A stretch of 35,686 nt of DNA from Pseudomonadota bacterium (GTDB lineage: Bacteria > Pseudomonadota > Alphaproteobacteria > Rhodospirillales > Magnetospirillaceae): positions 1 through 35,686 of the forward strand of contig JAFAAW010000027.1 of assembly GCA_023426365.1 (NCBI GenBank), written 5' to 3'. Shown in pieces: positions 13,218-20,770 of the stretch (positions are counted from its first letter, which is position 1; each line of letters begins with the position of its first letter). Under the pieces are notes generated by a model, which saw nothing but the letters and a program-made list of their open reading frames with translations, had not been told where the DNA came from and ran no database searches. Made by a program: the position numbers and the translations under genes.

Positions 13218-14350
13218 TGATCAACCGCACGCCATCAGAGATCACCGTGGCCCAACTTTTCGAGGCCTATTACGAGTGCCGCCGCAACAAGCGCACATCG
13301 CGCTCGGCGCTGGCCTTTGAGGTGGACCTCGAGGCCAACCTCATCACCCTGTTGGACGAACTGCGCGCGGGCACATGGATGCCAGCGCCAGCCACCGTGT
13401 TCGCCATCACCCGCCCCAAGCCCCGCGAGGTTTGGGCCGCGCAGTTCCGTGACCGCATCGTCCACCACCTGTTGTACCGCGCCATCGCGCCGCTTTTCGA
13501 GCCATCCTTCATCGCCGATTCCTGCGCCTGCATTCCGGGGCGGGGCACGCTCTACGGTGCCGAACGCCTCGCCCGCCATCTGCGCTCGGCCACCGAGAAT
13601 TGGACCAAACCGGCCTTTGTGCTGAAGGCGGACATCCGCAATTTCTTCGGCTCGATCCGCCACGCTGACCTGTTCGCCATGCTCGCCCGCCGGGTCAAGG
13701 ACCCGACCATGCTGGAGCTCTGCCGCAAGCTGGTATTTCAGGACGTGCGGCGCGACGCCCTGATCCGCGGCAAGGCCTATCACATGGCGATGGTGCCGCC
13801 CCATAAGAGCCTGTTCCACGCCGCGCCAGGGGTTGGCCTGCCCATCGGAAATTTGTCCAGCCAGTTTTTCGCGAACGTCTATCTCGATGGCCTTGATCAG
13901 ATGGTCAAGCGCCGCCTCGGCATGCGGCATTACGTCCGCTACGTGGACGACATGGTGCTTGTTCACCACGACCCGAAGGTGCTGCTAGCCGCCGCTGACG
14001 CGGTCCGCGCCCACTTGGCCGGGATCGGACTCGAACTGGCCGAGAGCAAGACCATGGTCCTCCCCTCCGCCCGGGGCGTCGATTTTGTCGGACAAGTCAT
14101 CCGTCCGCACCGGGTCATAGGCCGCGCCAAGACACACCGCACCGCGATGCGCCGCCTGTCCAATACCCCCGACCATGACTTTTACGCCACCTGCAACTCG
14201 TATCTCGGCCTGTACCGCCATGCGGGAAGCCGGGGGCAGGTGGTAGCCCTGGCCCGCATAGCGCGCCAGCGGGGCCGGAAGCTGGATCGTGGCCTTACCA
14301 AGATCACCGCCAAGCGGTGGGAGCCGCGCAAGCAATCGAGGACACCATGA
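13217..14350 (+). CDS. DGR reverse transcriptase
   Basis: 377 residues from ATG 13217, which shares its A with the last base of the template repeat; there is no strong ribosome site, so translation is likely low. Group II-intron-like reverse transcriptase motifs in order: IPGRGTLYGAERL (107-119), FVLKADIRNFFGSI (134-147, metal-binding D139), GLPIGNLSSQFFANVYLDGL (207-226, the GN(L)SSQ form seen in DGR enzymes) and HYVRYVDDMVLV (239-250, catalytic YVDD). There is no maturase or endonuclease domain. Length is normal for DGR enzymes. It copies template RNA with misincorporation at adenines and the product replaces the variable repeat. Its stop overlaps the next start as ATGA. Confidence 0.95.
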   Translation: MINRTPSEITVAQLFEAYYECRRNKRTSRSALAFEVDLEANLITLLDELRAGTWMPAPATVFAITRPKPREVWAAQFRDRIVHHLLYRAIAPLFEPSFIADSCACIPGRGTLYGAERLARHLRSATENWTKPAFVLKADIRNFFGSIRHADLFAMLARRVKDPTMLELCRKLVFQDVRRDALIRGKAYHMAMVPPHKSLFHAAPGVGLPIGNLSSQFFANVYLDGLDQMVKRRLGMRHYVRYVDDMVLVHHDPKVLLAAADAVRAHLAGIGLELAESKTMVLPSARGVDFVGQVIRPHRVIGRAKTHRTAMRRLSNTPDHDFYATCNSYLGLYRHAGSRGQVVALARIARQRGRKLDRGLTKITAKRWEPRKQSRTP

Positions 14351-14619
14351 TGGAGATTTCCCTGCGTCGATGGGCGGAGGCCCGCTATGGCGATGATGCC
14401 CCGTGCGATAACACCTTGCGCACCTGGGCACGCAACGGGTTTATTTTTCCTGTGCCTCGCAAACAGGGGCGGGCGTATTATGTCCGTGAGGATGCCGTCT
14501 ACCTTCGCCCTGGTGAAACCCCACCGCCCCACCTGTTGCCGGCGGTCGTGCCGCAACCAAGGGGCCGCCTTGTCGGGAAGCTGATGAATGAGCAGCAGCG
14601 GGCGCGGAAGGTCGCGTAG
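14347..14619 (+). CDS. Excisionase (Xis-like winged-helix protein)
   Basis: 90 residues. ISLRRWAEARYG, NTLRTWARNGFIFPVPRKQG and RAYYVREDAVYL match lambda Xis-type excisionases: a winged helix with an aromatic-rich wing. Its ATG overlaps the reverse transcriptase TGA (ATGA), and its end overlaps the integrase start by 32 nt. Xis bends attachment-site DNA and directs integrase toward excision. No separate ribosome site is obvious, so it is probably made by coupling to the reverse transcriptase. Confidence 0.8.
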   Translation: MMEISLRRWAEARYGDDAPCDNTLRTWARNGFIFPVPRKQGRAYYVREDAVYLRPGETPPPHLLPAVVPQPRGRLVGKLMNEQQRARKVA

Positions 14620-15694
14620 CCCACGCAAGCGGAACCTCCCGCCGAACCTCTATGAGCGGCGGGACGGTTACTATGCGTGGCGTGACCCGAGCACGGGCAA
14701 AGAACATGGGCTTGGTCGTGACCGCGCCAAGGCCGTCGCCGAGGCGGTGGAGGCGAACCTCTACATTACCGGGCTGCACAACCGTCGGCGCCTCATCGAC
14801 CGCCTCAAGGGCGTCGATGGCGACACGGTTGCGGACTGGTGCCCGAAGTATCAGGCCAAGCTAGACGAGCGTGAGCTGGCCAAATCCACCCGCGATGCCT
14901 TCCGCCAGCGATTGCGTATGGTCGAGGAAGGGCCGCTTGGGCCGCTCAAGATTGACATGGTGACCACCAGGGACGTTGCCGACTTTATCGGACAGTGGGA
15001 GACCAGCGGTAAGAAGCGCATGGCGCAAGCCGTGCGCTCGTTCCTGCAGGATATGTTCCGCGAAGCCATTGCCGCCGGGTGGTGCTCGACCAACCCTGTG
15101 GATCCCACCCGCGCCCCGCGCGTGAAGGTTACCCGCGCCCGCCTCACGCTCAAGCAGTTCAAGGTCATCCATGCCGCTGCTGTAGAGCACTGCCACCCCT
15201 GGGTGGCCCGCTCCATGGAACTCGCCCTGGTCACCGGCCAGCGCCGAGAAGACATCCGCTCCATGGGCCACCGCGATGTGCGGGACGGCAAGTTGTGGGT
15301 GGTTCAGCAGAAGACCGGCGCTCACGTCTGCATTCCGCTAGATTTGCGACTTCAGGCGGTCAACTGGTCAGTCGCGGAGGTCATCGCCCGGTGCAAGGAC
15401 GCGGTGATTTCCTCCCACTTCATCCACCACAGCGCCCGCGCTGGGCAGGCCAAGCCAGGCCACCCCGTGCGGCGGCAGACGATCACCGGGGAATTTGCCC
15501 GCGCACGTGACCTCGCCAAGCTATCGTTCCCGGCCGGCAGCACACCGCCGACCTTTCACGAAATCCGCTCCCTGGCAGCCCGCCTCTACACCGAACAGGG
15601 CACCGATGCCCAGGCCCTGCTCGGACACAAGAGCCCCGACATGACCGCGATTTACCGCGACGTGAGAGGCGCCGAGTGGATCGAAGTCAGATAA
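14588..15694 (+). CDS. Phage integrase, lambda-type tyrosine recombinase
   Basis: 368 residues from ATG 14588. The N-terminal arm-binding domain (residues 13-60: RKRNLPPNLYERRDGYYAWR) is like that of lambda Int, followed by a SAM-like core-binding domain (80-170). The catalytic set is complete: R219 (VTGQRREDI), K242 (VQQKTG), H324 and R327 (TFHEIRSLAARL), H347 (LLGHKSPDM) and Y356 (AIYRDV). It joins phage and host attachment sites. It should read short direct repeats as arm sites; such repeats occur 0.7 kb downstream. Its stop directly abuts the stop of hicB on the other strand (taaTCA). Confidence 0.93.
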   Translation: MSSSGRGRSRSPRKRNLPPNLYERRDGYYAWRDPSTGKEHGLGRDRAKAVAEAVEANLYITGLHNRRRLIDRLKGVDGDTVADWCPKYQAKLDERELAKSTRDAFRQRLRMVEEGPLGPLKIDMVTTRDVADFIGQWETSGKKRMAQAVRSFLQDMFREAIAAGWCSTNPVDPTRAPRVKVTRARLTLKQFKVIHAAAVEHCHPWVARSMELALVTGQRREDIRSMGHRDVRDGKLWVVQQKTGAHVCIPLDLRLQAVNWSVAEVIARCKDAVISSHFIHHSARAGQAKPGHPVRRQTITGEFARARDLAKLSFPAGSTPPTFHEIRSLAARLYTEQGTDAQALLGHKSPDMTAIYRDVRGAEWIEVR

Positions 15695-16108
15695 TCAGCG
15701 GGCACCAGACCCACGGCCAATGATCTTTTCCCTGGCTGCGCCGGCAAGAAAAGCCGAGCGCGTCACCCCGAGCGTGACCGCCTCGCTGTCGATGGCTTCC
15801 AAGAGCCCGGCATCGAGGCTGATGTTGGCCCTGACGACACGACCGGCGTCGAGAATGACGGGGATCATGACGGCCGACTCACCGGCAGAAGCGTCGACGC
15901 CCTCCTCATCGCAAATCCGCTTCAGGGACCGCGCGACCGGAGCGCCGCCGCCCTTGGATTGACGACGCTCGATCCATTCCAGTGCCGCGCTGGTGGCATC
16001 GGCGATTGCGGCCTCGACCGTCTCCCCGCCGCCGTGGCATCCCGGCATGTCCGGGATGCGAACCCCCCAGGCCCCGTCATTTCCATCAAGAATGCCGACG
16101 TAGTACAT
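15695..16108 (-). CDS. hicB: HicB-type antitoxin with ribbon-helix-helix domain
   Basis: 137 residues from ATG 16108 (GGAGGG site). The N-terminal HicB fold reads MYYVGILDGNDGAWGVRIPD then MPGCHGGGETVEAAIADATS, and the C-terminal ribbon-helix-helix reads RANISLDAGLLEAIDSEAV. The first part blocks HicA and the second binds the operon operator. It lies 13 nt after hicA, the toxin-first order. Its stop abuts that of the phage integrase. Confidence 0.85.
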   Translation of the reverse strand: MYYVGILDGNDGAWGVRIPDMPGCHGGGETVEAAIADATSAALEWIERRQSKGGGAPVARSLKRICDEEGVDASAGESAVMIPVILDAGRVVRANISLDAGLLEAIDSEAVTLGVTRSAFLAGAAREKIIGRGSGAR

Positions 16109-16121
16109 CCTACCCTCCGCC

Positions 16122-16310
16122 TCAAATCCACCCGGCCAGCTTGGCAATCGAACGCGCCACGCCCGGTGATTGCTCCCGATGCCGTGGGACGATGATGAGC
16201 ACGTCCGGGTGCGCCACATGCTCGAACTTGTCGTGCTTGCCGCCACCGATGTTGACCCAGCCATCCCGCTCCAAGCGGGAAATGATCTTGCGGGTGTTGG
16301 TCTCAAGCAT
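16122..16310 (-). CDS. hicA: HicA-type mRNA interferase toxin
   Basis: 62 residues: ETNTRKIISRLERDGWVNIG, GGKHDKFEHVAHP, then IIVPRHREQSPGVARSIAKL. This is the dsRBD-like HicA fold with the catalytic histidine expected in GGKHDKF. HicA cuts mRNA when HicB is lost. Length is normal. ATG 16310 is preceded by AGGGG. Palindromes upstream are candidate HicB operators. Confidence 0.85.
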   Translation of the reverse strand: MLETNTRKIISRLERDGWVNIGGGKHDKFEHVAHPDVLIIVPRHREQSPGVARSIAKLAGWI

Positions 16311-16327
16311 CGGTTCGGCCCCTGTGT

Positions 16328-16392
16328 ATGTCCATCATTTTGCGCAAAAGCGCGGGGCGGTTCAAGAGGTTTTTGCGCATATAAATGGACAT
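16328..16392. promoter_or_regulatory. Inverted operator-like repeats upstream of hicAB
   Basis: ATGTCCAT (16328-16335) is mirrored by ATGGACAT (16385-16392). Inside are TTTTGCGCAAAA (16338-16349, a perfect 12-bp palindrome) and TTTTTGCGCAT (16370-16380). The pair of arms sits 18-82 bp upstream of the hicA start, where a ribbon-helix-helix repressor would bind. Confidence 0.55.
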
Positions 16393-16424
16393 GGCGTCAG
16401 TGGGGTTGCGAACGCCTCCTGAAC

Positions 16425-16457
16425 GATTTTTGGACGGATTTTGGACAGATTTTGGAC
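16425..16457. repeat. Three direct repeats GATTTT(T)GGAC, possible integrase arm sites
   Basis: Copies at 16425-16435, 16437-16446 and 16448-16457, spaced 12 and 11 bp, about one helical turn. Short direct repeats with this spacing beside a lambda-type integrase resemble arm-binding sites of an attachment region. They lie about 40 bp from the hupV stop codon. Confidence 0.5.
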
Positions 16458-16494
16458 GCGAGGAAAAATAACTAATTGAATCAATGCGTTATGT

Positions 16495-17916
16495 TTAATG
16501 CACCGTGCACGCCATGCAGGGGTCGAAGCTGCGGACCACGTGCTGGACTGCCAGTGGTGTGGGGTCGCCGGGGGGAACCGGGGTGCCGGCCAGGGCTTGT
16601 TCCAGGGGGCCTGGGGTGCCGGCGGTGTCGCGGGGGCTGAAGTTCCAGGTGGTGGGGGCGATGATCTGGTAGGAGCGGATGGTGCCGCCTTCCACTTCCA
16701 GCCAGTGGCCGAGGGCGCCGCGCGCGGCGTCGGGCAGGCCGCTGCCCCGCCCCTGCGTGGGCATGGGGGCAGCGGTGCACATGGGGGCGCCGGGCGTCAG
16801 CGCGCGCGCCCAGCCATCCATGGCGATGACCAGCCGGGCCAGCTCTATCATGCGCATCACCACGCGGTCGCGCACCGTGCCGCCCGACGCGGCCACCAAT
16901 CCATGGGCCAGCGGGTCGCCGGCCACCATCTGGCGGGCCAGGGCGCCCACTTCGGCCACCTGTCCTGCCAACCGGGGCGCCTTGCACCACGAATAGGCGT
17001 CGGCCTTGTCGGCGTCGGGGCGGGTGGGGGTGTCCATCCAGGCGTGGGCGAGGTCCTCTGCGACCAGGGCGGGGTCGAAGGGGCGGATTTCGCCGCCCCG
17101 CGCCACGCCGGCCGGCCACAGCCCGAAGCTGCCATGCGACAGGAAGGTTCCGGGGCCGCGCCCCAGCCGGTCCAGCCCCAGGTCGCGGGCGATGTGCAGG
17201 AACAGCCGGAAATCGCCGCGATCGGGCGGCGCCGCATCGGCCCATTCCTCCAGCGCCGCGGGCGAATGGAGTGCGGCCACCTTTTCCAGGCGATCGGCGA
17301 ACATCACCGTCTCCAGCGCCTCACGGAACTCGGCCAGGATGGCGATCAGGCGGACCCGCTCGCCCGCATCCACCGACTTGGTGGTGCCGCCCGGCTGGAT
17401 CGCCAGGGAATGGGGCCATTTGCCCGCCAGCAATCCCATCAGGTGCAGGAAGCGCGCGCGTGCCGGCATCAATGCCTGCTGGGCTTCGCCCCGGCTGGCG
17501 GCAAAACGGCGGACGGCCGCCTCGTGCCAGGGCCGTCCAGCATAGGCGGGGCGGGCGAAATCGGGCATGAAGAACAAGGTGAAGTGGGTCAGGTGGTCGG
17601 CGGCGTTTTCCGCCGCCAGCACCAGATCGGCAACCAGGCGGCCGTTGGGCGGGGCCTCGATTGCGGCCATTGCCGCCAGCGCACGGGCCGCCGCCACCGA
17701 TTGCGACACCGAGCAGATGCCGCAGATGCGTGGCGCGATCGCCAGCGCGTCCTCGGGCGCGCGGTTGGTCAGGATCTGTTCGAACCCGCGATACATGGGG
17801 GCGGTGACGCGGGCTTGGCGCACCACGCCGTCGGCCACGTCCAGCGTGACTTCCAGGTCGCCCTCGACGCGGTTGAAGGGGCCGACGATCAGGCGGGAGG
17901 AGGGGGCGGCGGTCAC
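16495..17916 (-). CDS. hupV: Sensor (regulatory) [NiFe]-hydrogenase large subunit
   Basis: 473 residues from GTG 17916, which overlaps the hupU stop as GTGA. Both nickel-binding pairs are present: C65 and C68 in RICGICS and C467 and C470 in DPCMACTVH. The chain ends exactly at that histidine, so there is no C-terminal peptide for a maturation protease to remove. This absence is the mark of the H2-sensing HupV/HoxC class, in contrast to energy-conserving enzymes. With HupU it senses H2 and acts through a HupT/HoxJ kinase to control hydrogenase genes. That kinase is not in the window. The prophage boundary lies just past its stop codon. Confidence 0.9.
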   Translation of the reverse strand: MTAAPSSRLIVGPFNRVEGDLEVTLDVADGVVRQARVTAPMYRGFEQILTNRAPEDALAIAPRICGICSVSQSVAAARALAAMAAIEAPPNGRLVADLVLAAENAADHLTHFTLFFMPDFARPAYAGRPWHEAAVRRFAASRGEAQQALMPARARFLHLMGLLAGKWPHSLAIQPGGTTKSVDAGERVRLIAILAEFREALETVMFADRLEKVAALHSPAALEEWADAAPPDRGDFRLFLHIARDLGLDRLGRGPGTFLSHGSFGLWPAGVARGGEIRPFDPALVAEDLAHAWMDTPTRPDADKADAYSWCKAPRLAGQVAEVGALARQMVAGDPLAHGLVAASGGTVRDRVVMRMIELARLVIAMDGWARALTPGAPMCTAAPMPTQGRGSGLPDAARGALGHWLEVEGGTIRSYQIIAPTTWNFSPRDTAGTPGPLEQALAGTPVPPGDPTPLAVQHVVRSFDPCMACTVH

Positions 17917-18920
17917 GGCGATTTCGGGGCTCGGCGGGCGGGGGGGACCACGACATGGTCGGCATGGGCGTTGGTGCGCACCCGCTGCGGCGTGGCCGAT
18001 TTGGACAGCGCGGCCAGGGCGACGAACCATGCCTTGGGCATGTCCAGCGGCAGGCCGACGGGAATGCCGGCGATCTTGGCGGTTTCCTGGAACGGCGCGC
18101 CGGGGTCCTGGAACCCCGGGGTGGTGCAGTTGATGCAGGTGAAGCCGCCGTCGGTGCACGAGCCATAGCCGTTCCAGCGGCGGATGTTGCAGTCGCCGGG
18201 CGCCTGGGTGGCCTTGCAGCCCATGTTCTCCATCAGGCAGCCGCGATCGGAGGGCTTGGCCGCGCTGGCCTTGAACTCATAGAACTCGTTGCGGCCGCAG
18301 CCATGATGGGCCAGATGGTCGGCAAACGCCCGTGGTCGGCCGTAATGGTCCAGGCGCGCGCCGTCCAGCCCGCCCAGCGCCATATCGGCCAGGGTTTCCA
18401 CGATCCAGCCTGGATGGGGCGCGCATCCCGCCACGTTGATCACCGGCAGCCCCGCCGCCGCGCGGAACTCGCCGCCCAGCAGCCCGCCGGGGTCGGCCCC
18501 GGCATAGGCCAGCCCGACCGCGTCGGTGGGGTTCAGGGTGGCGGCGGGCATGCCGCCGAAGGCCGCGCACGAGCCGACGGCAACCACATGCCGGGCATGG
18601 GCGGCAATAGCGGCCACCCAATGGGACATCGGCTTGCCGGTGCCCGACAGCATCTGGAAGCGGCCGGTGCCGTTGGGGCCGGTCAGCACCGCGCCCTCGA
18701 CGCACAGCGCATCCACCCGCAGCCGGCCCTCGGCGGCGGCCTCCAGGATCGCCACGGCGTCGGACCCGGATTCCTCGGACAGCGACGGGTGCCACAGCAG
18801 GCGGATGCCGAAGCGCGCAAGCGCGCGCACCAGCCCCACGTCATCGGCGCCCAGCGCCGACATGGTGCAGCCGCCGCAGCTTCCCGCCTGCAGCCAGAGA
18901 ACGGAAAAATCTTCGCTCAT
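17913..18920 (-). CDS. hupU: Sensor (regulatory) [NiFe]-hydrogenase small subunit
   Basis: 335 residues from ATG 18920. It starts directly with MSEDFSVLWLQAGSCGGC and has no twin-arginine signal peptide, so the enzyme stays in the cytoplasm, as HupU/HoxB do. Iron-sulphur cluster cysteines are seen in GSCGGC (C15, C18), VGSCAAFGG, NVAGCAPHP, HHGCGRNEFYEF, RGCLMENMGCKA and GSCTDGGFTCINCTTPGF. It passes electrons from the NiFe site of HupV. It overlaps hupV by 4 nt and both run away from the Na/Pi cotransporter gene. Confidence 0.92.
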   Translation of the reverse strand: MSEDFSVLWLQAGSCGGCTMSALGADDVGLVRALARFGIRLLWHPSLSEESGSDAVAILEAAAEGRLRVDALCVEGAVLTGPNGTGRFQMLSGTGKPMSHWVAAIAAHARHVVAVGSCAAFGGMPAATLNPTDAVGLAYAGADPGGLLGGEFRAAAGLPVINVAGCAPHPGWIVETLADMALGGLDGARLDHYGRPRAFADHLAHHGCGRNEFYEFKASAAKPSDRGCLMENMGCKATQAPGDCNIRRWNGYGSCTDGGFTCINCTTPGFQDPGAPFQETAKIAGIPVGLPLDMPKAWFVALAALSKSATPQRVRTNAHADHVVVPPARRAPKSP

Positions 18921-19054
18921 GGGGGCAGAGATTAGGCCGGGCCAGGGGCGCGGCGCAACACCGCGTAGTGCTTCGGTTGGGGATGATCGGCGCCGCCAAC
19001 ATGCGCATTGTTACAGATCGTTGACGGTTCCGTGACGGGAAGGGAGGTGCGGCC

Positions 19055-20707
19055 GTGGGCGAAATGGTCGTCATCATCAATATCCTGGGCGCGGTCGCCG
19101 TGCTGCTGTGGGGGCTGTCCATGGTCAAGGCCGGCATGGTGCGGGCCTTCGGCGGTGCCTTGCGGCGCTGGCTGAACGCGGGCGGCAGCCGCGTGGGCGC
19201 GGCCACGGCTGGGCTGGCGGTCACGGTGGCGCTGCAAAGCAGCACGGCGACCTGCCTGATGGCGGCCTCCTTCGTCGAACGCGGCCTGCTGGAGGCGGCA
19301 CCGGCCCAGGCCGCCATGCTGGGGGCGAACCTGGGCACCGCCCTGGTGGCGAAACTGTTGACCTTCGATGTCGGCCCGGCGGCGGCGGCCCTGTTCCTGG
19401 CGGCGGCGGCGACCAAGCGGGCCGGGCAGGGCGGACGGTGGCGGGCGGTGGCCCGCATCCTGTTCGGCGTCGGCCTGATCCTGCTGTCCATCCGCCTTCT
19501 GGACGCGGCCGGGACACCGGTGCGCGAAGCCCCGCAATTGCTGCGCATCCTGGCCGATGTGGGCGGTATCTGGCTGGTCGGGGTGGTGCTGGCCGCCGGG
19601 CTGACCATGCTGTTCCATTCCAGCGTCGCCACCATCTTGCTGATCATGCCGCTGGCCGGCGGCGGCGCCTTCAGCCTGCCGTTCGGCGTCGCGCTGGTCT
19701 TGGGGGCCAATCTGGGCAGTGCGCTGCCGCCCATCCTGGAAACCGGCCGCGCCAATCCGGTGGAGCGGCGGGTGCCGGTGGGCAACGCCCTGATCCGTTT
19801 GGTGGGGTGCGTGGCGGCACTGGCGGCGTTGGACTCCCTGTTGCCGCTGATCGGGCGCCTGGGCGGCGACGTGGCCGACCAACTGGTCAATTTCCATGTG
19901 CTGCTGAATTTGGCGTTGGGATTGGCCTTCCTGCCCCTGTTGGGGCCGATGTCGCGCCTGCTGGCCCGCCTGCTGCCGGCGCCGCCCGTCACCGACGACC
20001 GCCTGCGGCCGCGTCACCTGGACGAAGGGGCCTTGGGCACGCCCAACGTGGCCATCGCCTGCGCTGCGCGCGAAACCCTGCGCATCGCCGATCAGGTCGA
20101 GGCCATGCTGGCCCGCGCCCAGGCCCTGCTGACCCGGGGCGAGGCGGCGGCCGGCAAGGAATTGGGCGGCATGGACGACAGCGTCGATGCCCTGCATTCG
20201 GCGGTGAAGCTGTATCTCGCCCGGCTGCCGACCGAGGACATGGACGAGGCGGACAGCCGGCGGGTGGCCGAGACCATGACCTTCGTCATCAATCTTGAAC
20301 ACATGGGCGACATCATCGACCGCAATCTGAAGGATCTGGGGCGAAAGCTGGTGGCCCGCCATCTGGCGTTCTCGGCCGAGGGGCGGGCCGACATTGACGC
20401 CATGTTCGGCCAGACCCGCGACAATCTGAAGGCGGCGGTGGCGGTGTTCCTGGGCGGCGACGTGCAACTGGCCCGCCGGCTGGTGTCGGACAAGGCGGAA
20501 ATCCGCAAGCTGGAGCGCCGCGCCGCCGAGGCCCACTTCGCCCGCATCCGTTCGGGGCGGCGCGAAAGCATCGAGACCAGCGCCCTGCATCTGGACGTGC
20601 TGCGCGACCTCAAGCGGATCAACGCCCATATCGCCGCCGTCGCCTATCCGATCCTGGAGCAGCAGGGGCAGTTGAAGGACACCCGCCTGAGGGAGGCGCG
20701 GAGCTGA
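19055..20707 (+). CDS. Na/Pi cotransporter family protein with PhoU-like domain
   Basis: 550 residues from GTG 19055, preceded by GGGAGGTG. About eight membrane segments fill residues 1-310. The two inverted repeats each carry the family signature: VALQSSTATCLM (Q61-S-S-T64) and MLFHSSVATILL near 190. Residues 335-540 are a soluble helical PhoU-like region (AVKLYLARLPTEDMDEADSR, FVINLEHMGDIIDRNL). NptA-type proteins take up phosphate with sodium; members with PhoU tails may also regulate uptake. The gene is divergent from hupU with 134 bp between them and ends at a strong hairpin. Confidence 0.9.
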   Translation: MGEMVVIINILGAVAVLLWGLSMVKAGMVRAFGGALRRWLNAGGSRVGAATAGLAVTVALQSSTATCLMAASFVERGLLEAAPAQAAMLGANLGTALVAKLLTFDVGPAAAALFLAAAATKRAGQGGRWRAVARILFGVGLILLSIRLLDAAGTPVREAPQLLRILADVGGIWLVGVVLAAGLTMLFHSSVATILLIMPLAGGGAFSLPFGVALVLGANLGSALPPILETGRANPVERRVPVGNALIRLVGCVAALAALDSLLPLIGRLGGDVADQLVNFHVLLNLALGLAFLPLLGPMSRLLARLLPAPPVTDDRLRPRHLDEGALGTPNVAIACAARETLRIADQVEAMLARAQALLTRGEAAAGKELGGMDDSVDALHSAVKLYLARLPTEDMDEADSRRVAETMTFVINLEHMGDIIDRNLKDLGRKLVARHLAFSAEGRADIDAMFGQTRDNLKAAVAVFLGGDVQLARRLVSDKAEIRKLERRAAEAHFARIRSGRRESIETSALHLDVLRDLKRINAHIAAVAYPILEQQGQLKDTRLREARS

Positions 20708-20728
20708 TCTCAGGCGGGCCAAAAGGAA

Positions 20729-20750
20729 ACGGGGGGGCGAAGCCCCCCGT
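20729..20750. terminator. Hairpin between convergent genes
   Basis: ACGGGGGG-GCGAAG-CCCCCCGT lies between the 3' ends of the cotransporter and the glucan synthase genes. The stem has 8 bp of G/C-rich pairs. No T tract follows on either strand, so its strength is uncertain. Confidence 0.6.
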
Positions 20751-20770
20751 CGCTGTCGTCGGCCGCCGCC

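Larger units (their letters stand above)
12051..14350 (+). other. Diversity-generating retroelement cassette
   Basis: Order target(VR)-avd-TR-RT, all on the plus strand within 2.3 kb. The repeats show adenine-only differences, the reverse transcriptase has DGR-type motifs, and Avd is present. All known core parts are intact, so activity is possible. The cassette lies at the integrase end of the prophage. Confidence 0.93.
7437..16480. mobile_element. Rearranged prophage with Mu-like tail genes and a DGR
   Basis: Phage genes fill this interval: endolysin, small lysis-type proteins, gp46- and gpN-like fragments, tape measure, tail chaperone, DGR, excisionase, integrase and hicAB. Capsid, terminase, tail tube and replication genes are missing, strands switch oddly and several genes are cut, so it cannot form particles by itself. 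The left limit is set by the endolysin truncation and the right limit by direct repeats near 16425-16457 beside hupV; both limits are inferred. Confidence 0.65.

Noticed and set aside
12936..13220. 94-codon open frame running through the DGR template repeat
   Set aside because: It overlaps avd at TGATG and its second half is only the template read in the target frame; the first half resembles nothing. Treated as template RNA, not a protein gene.
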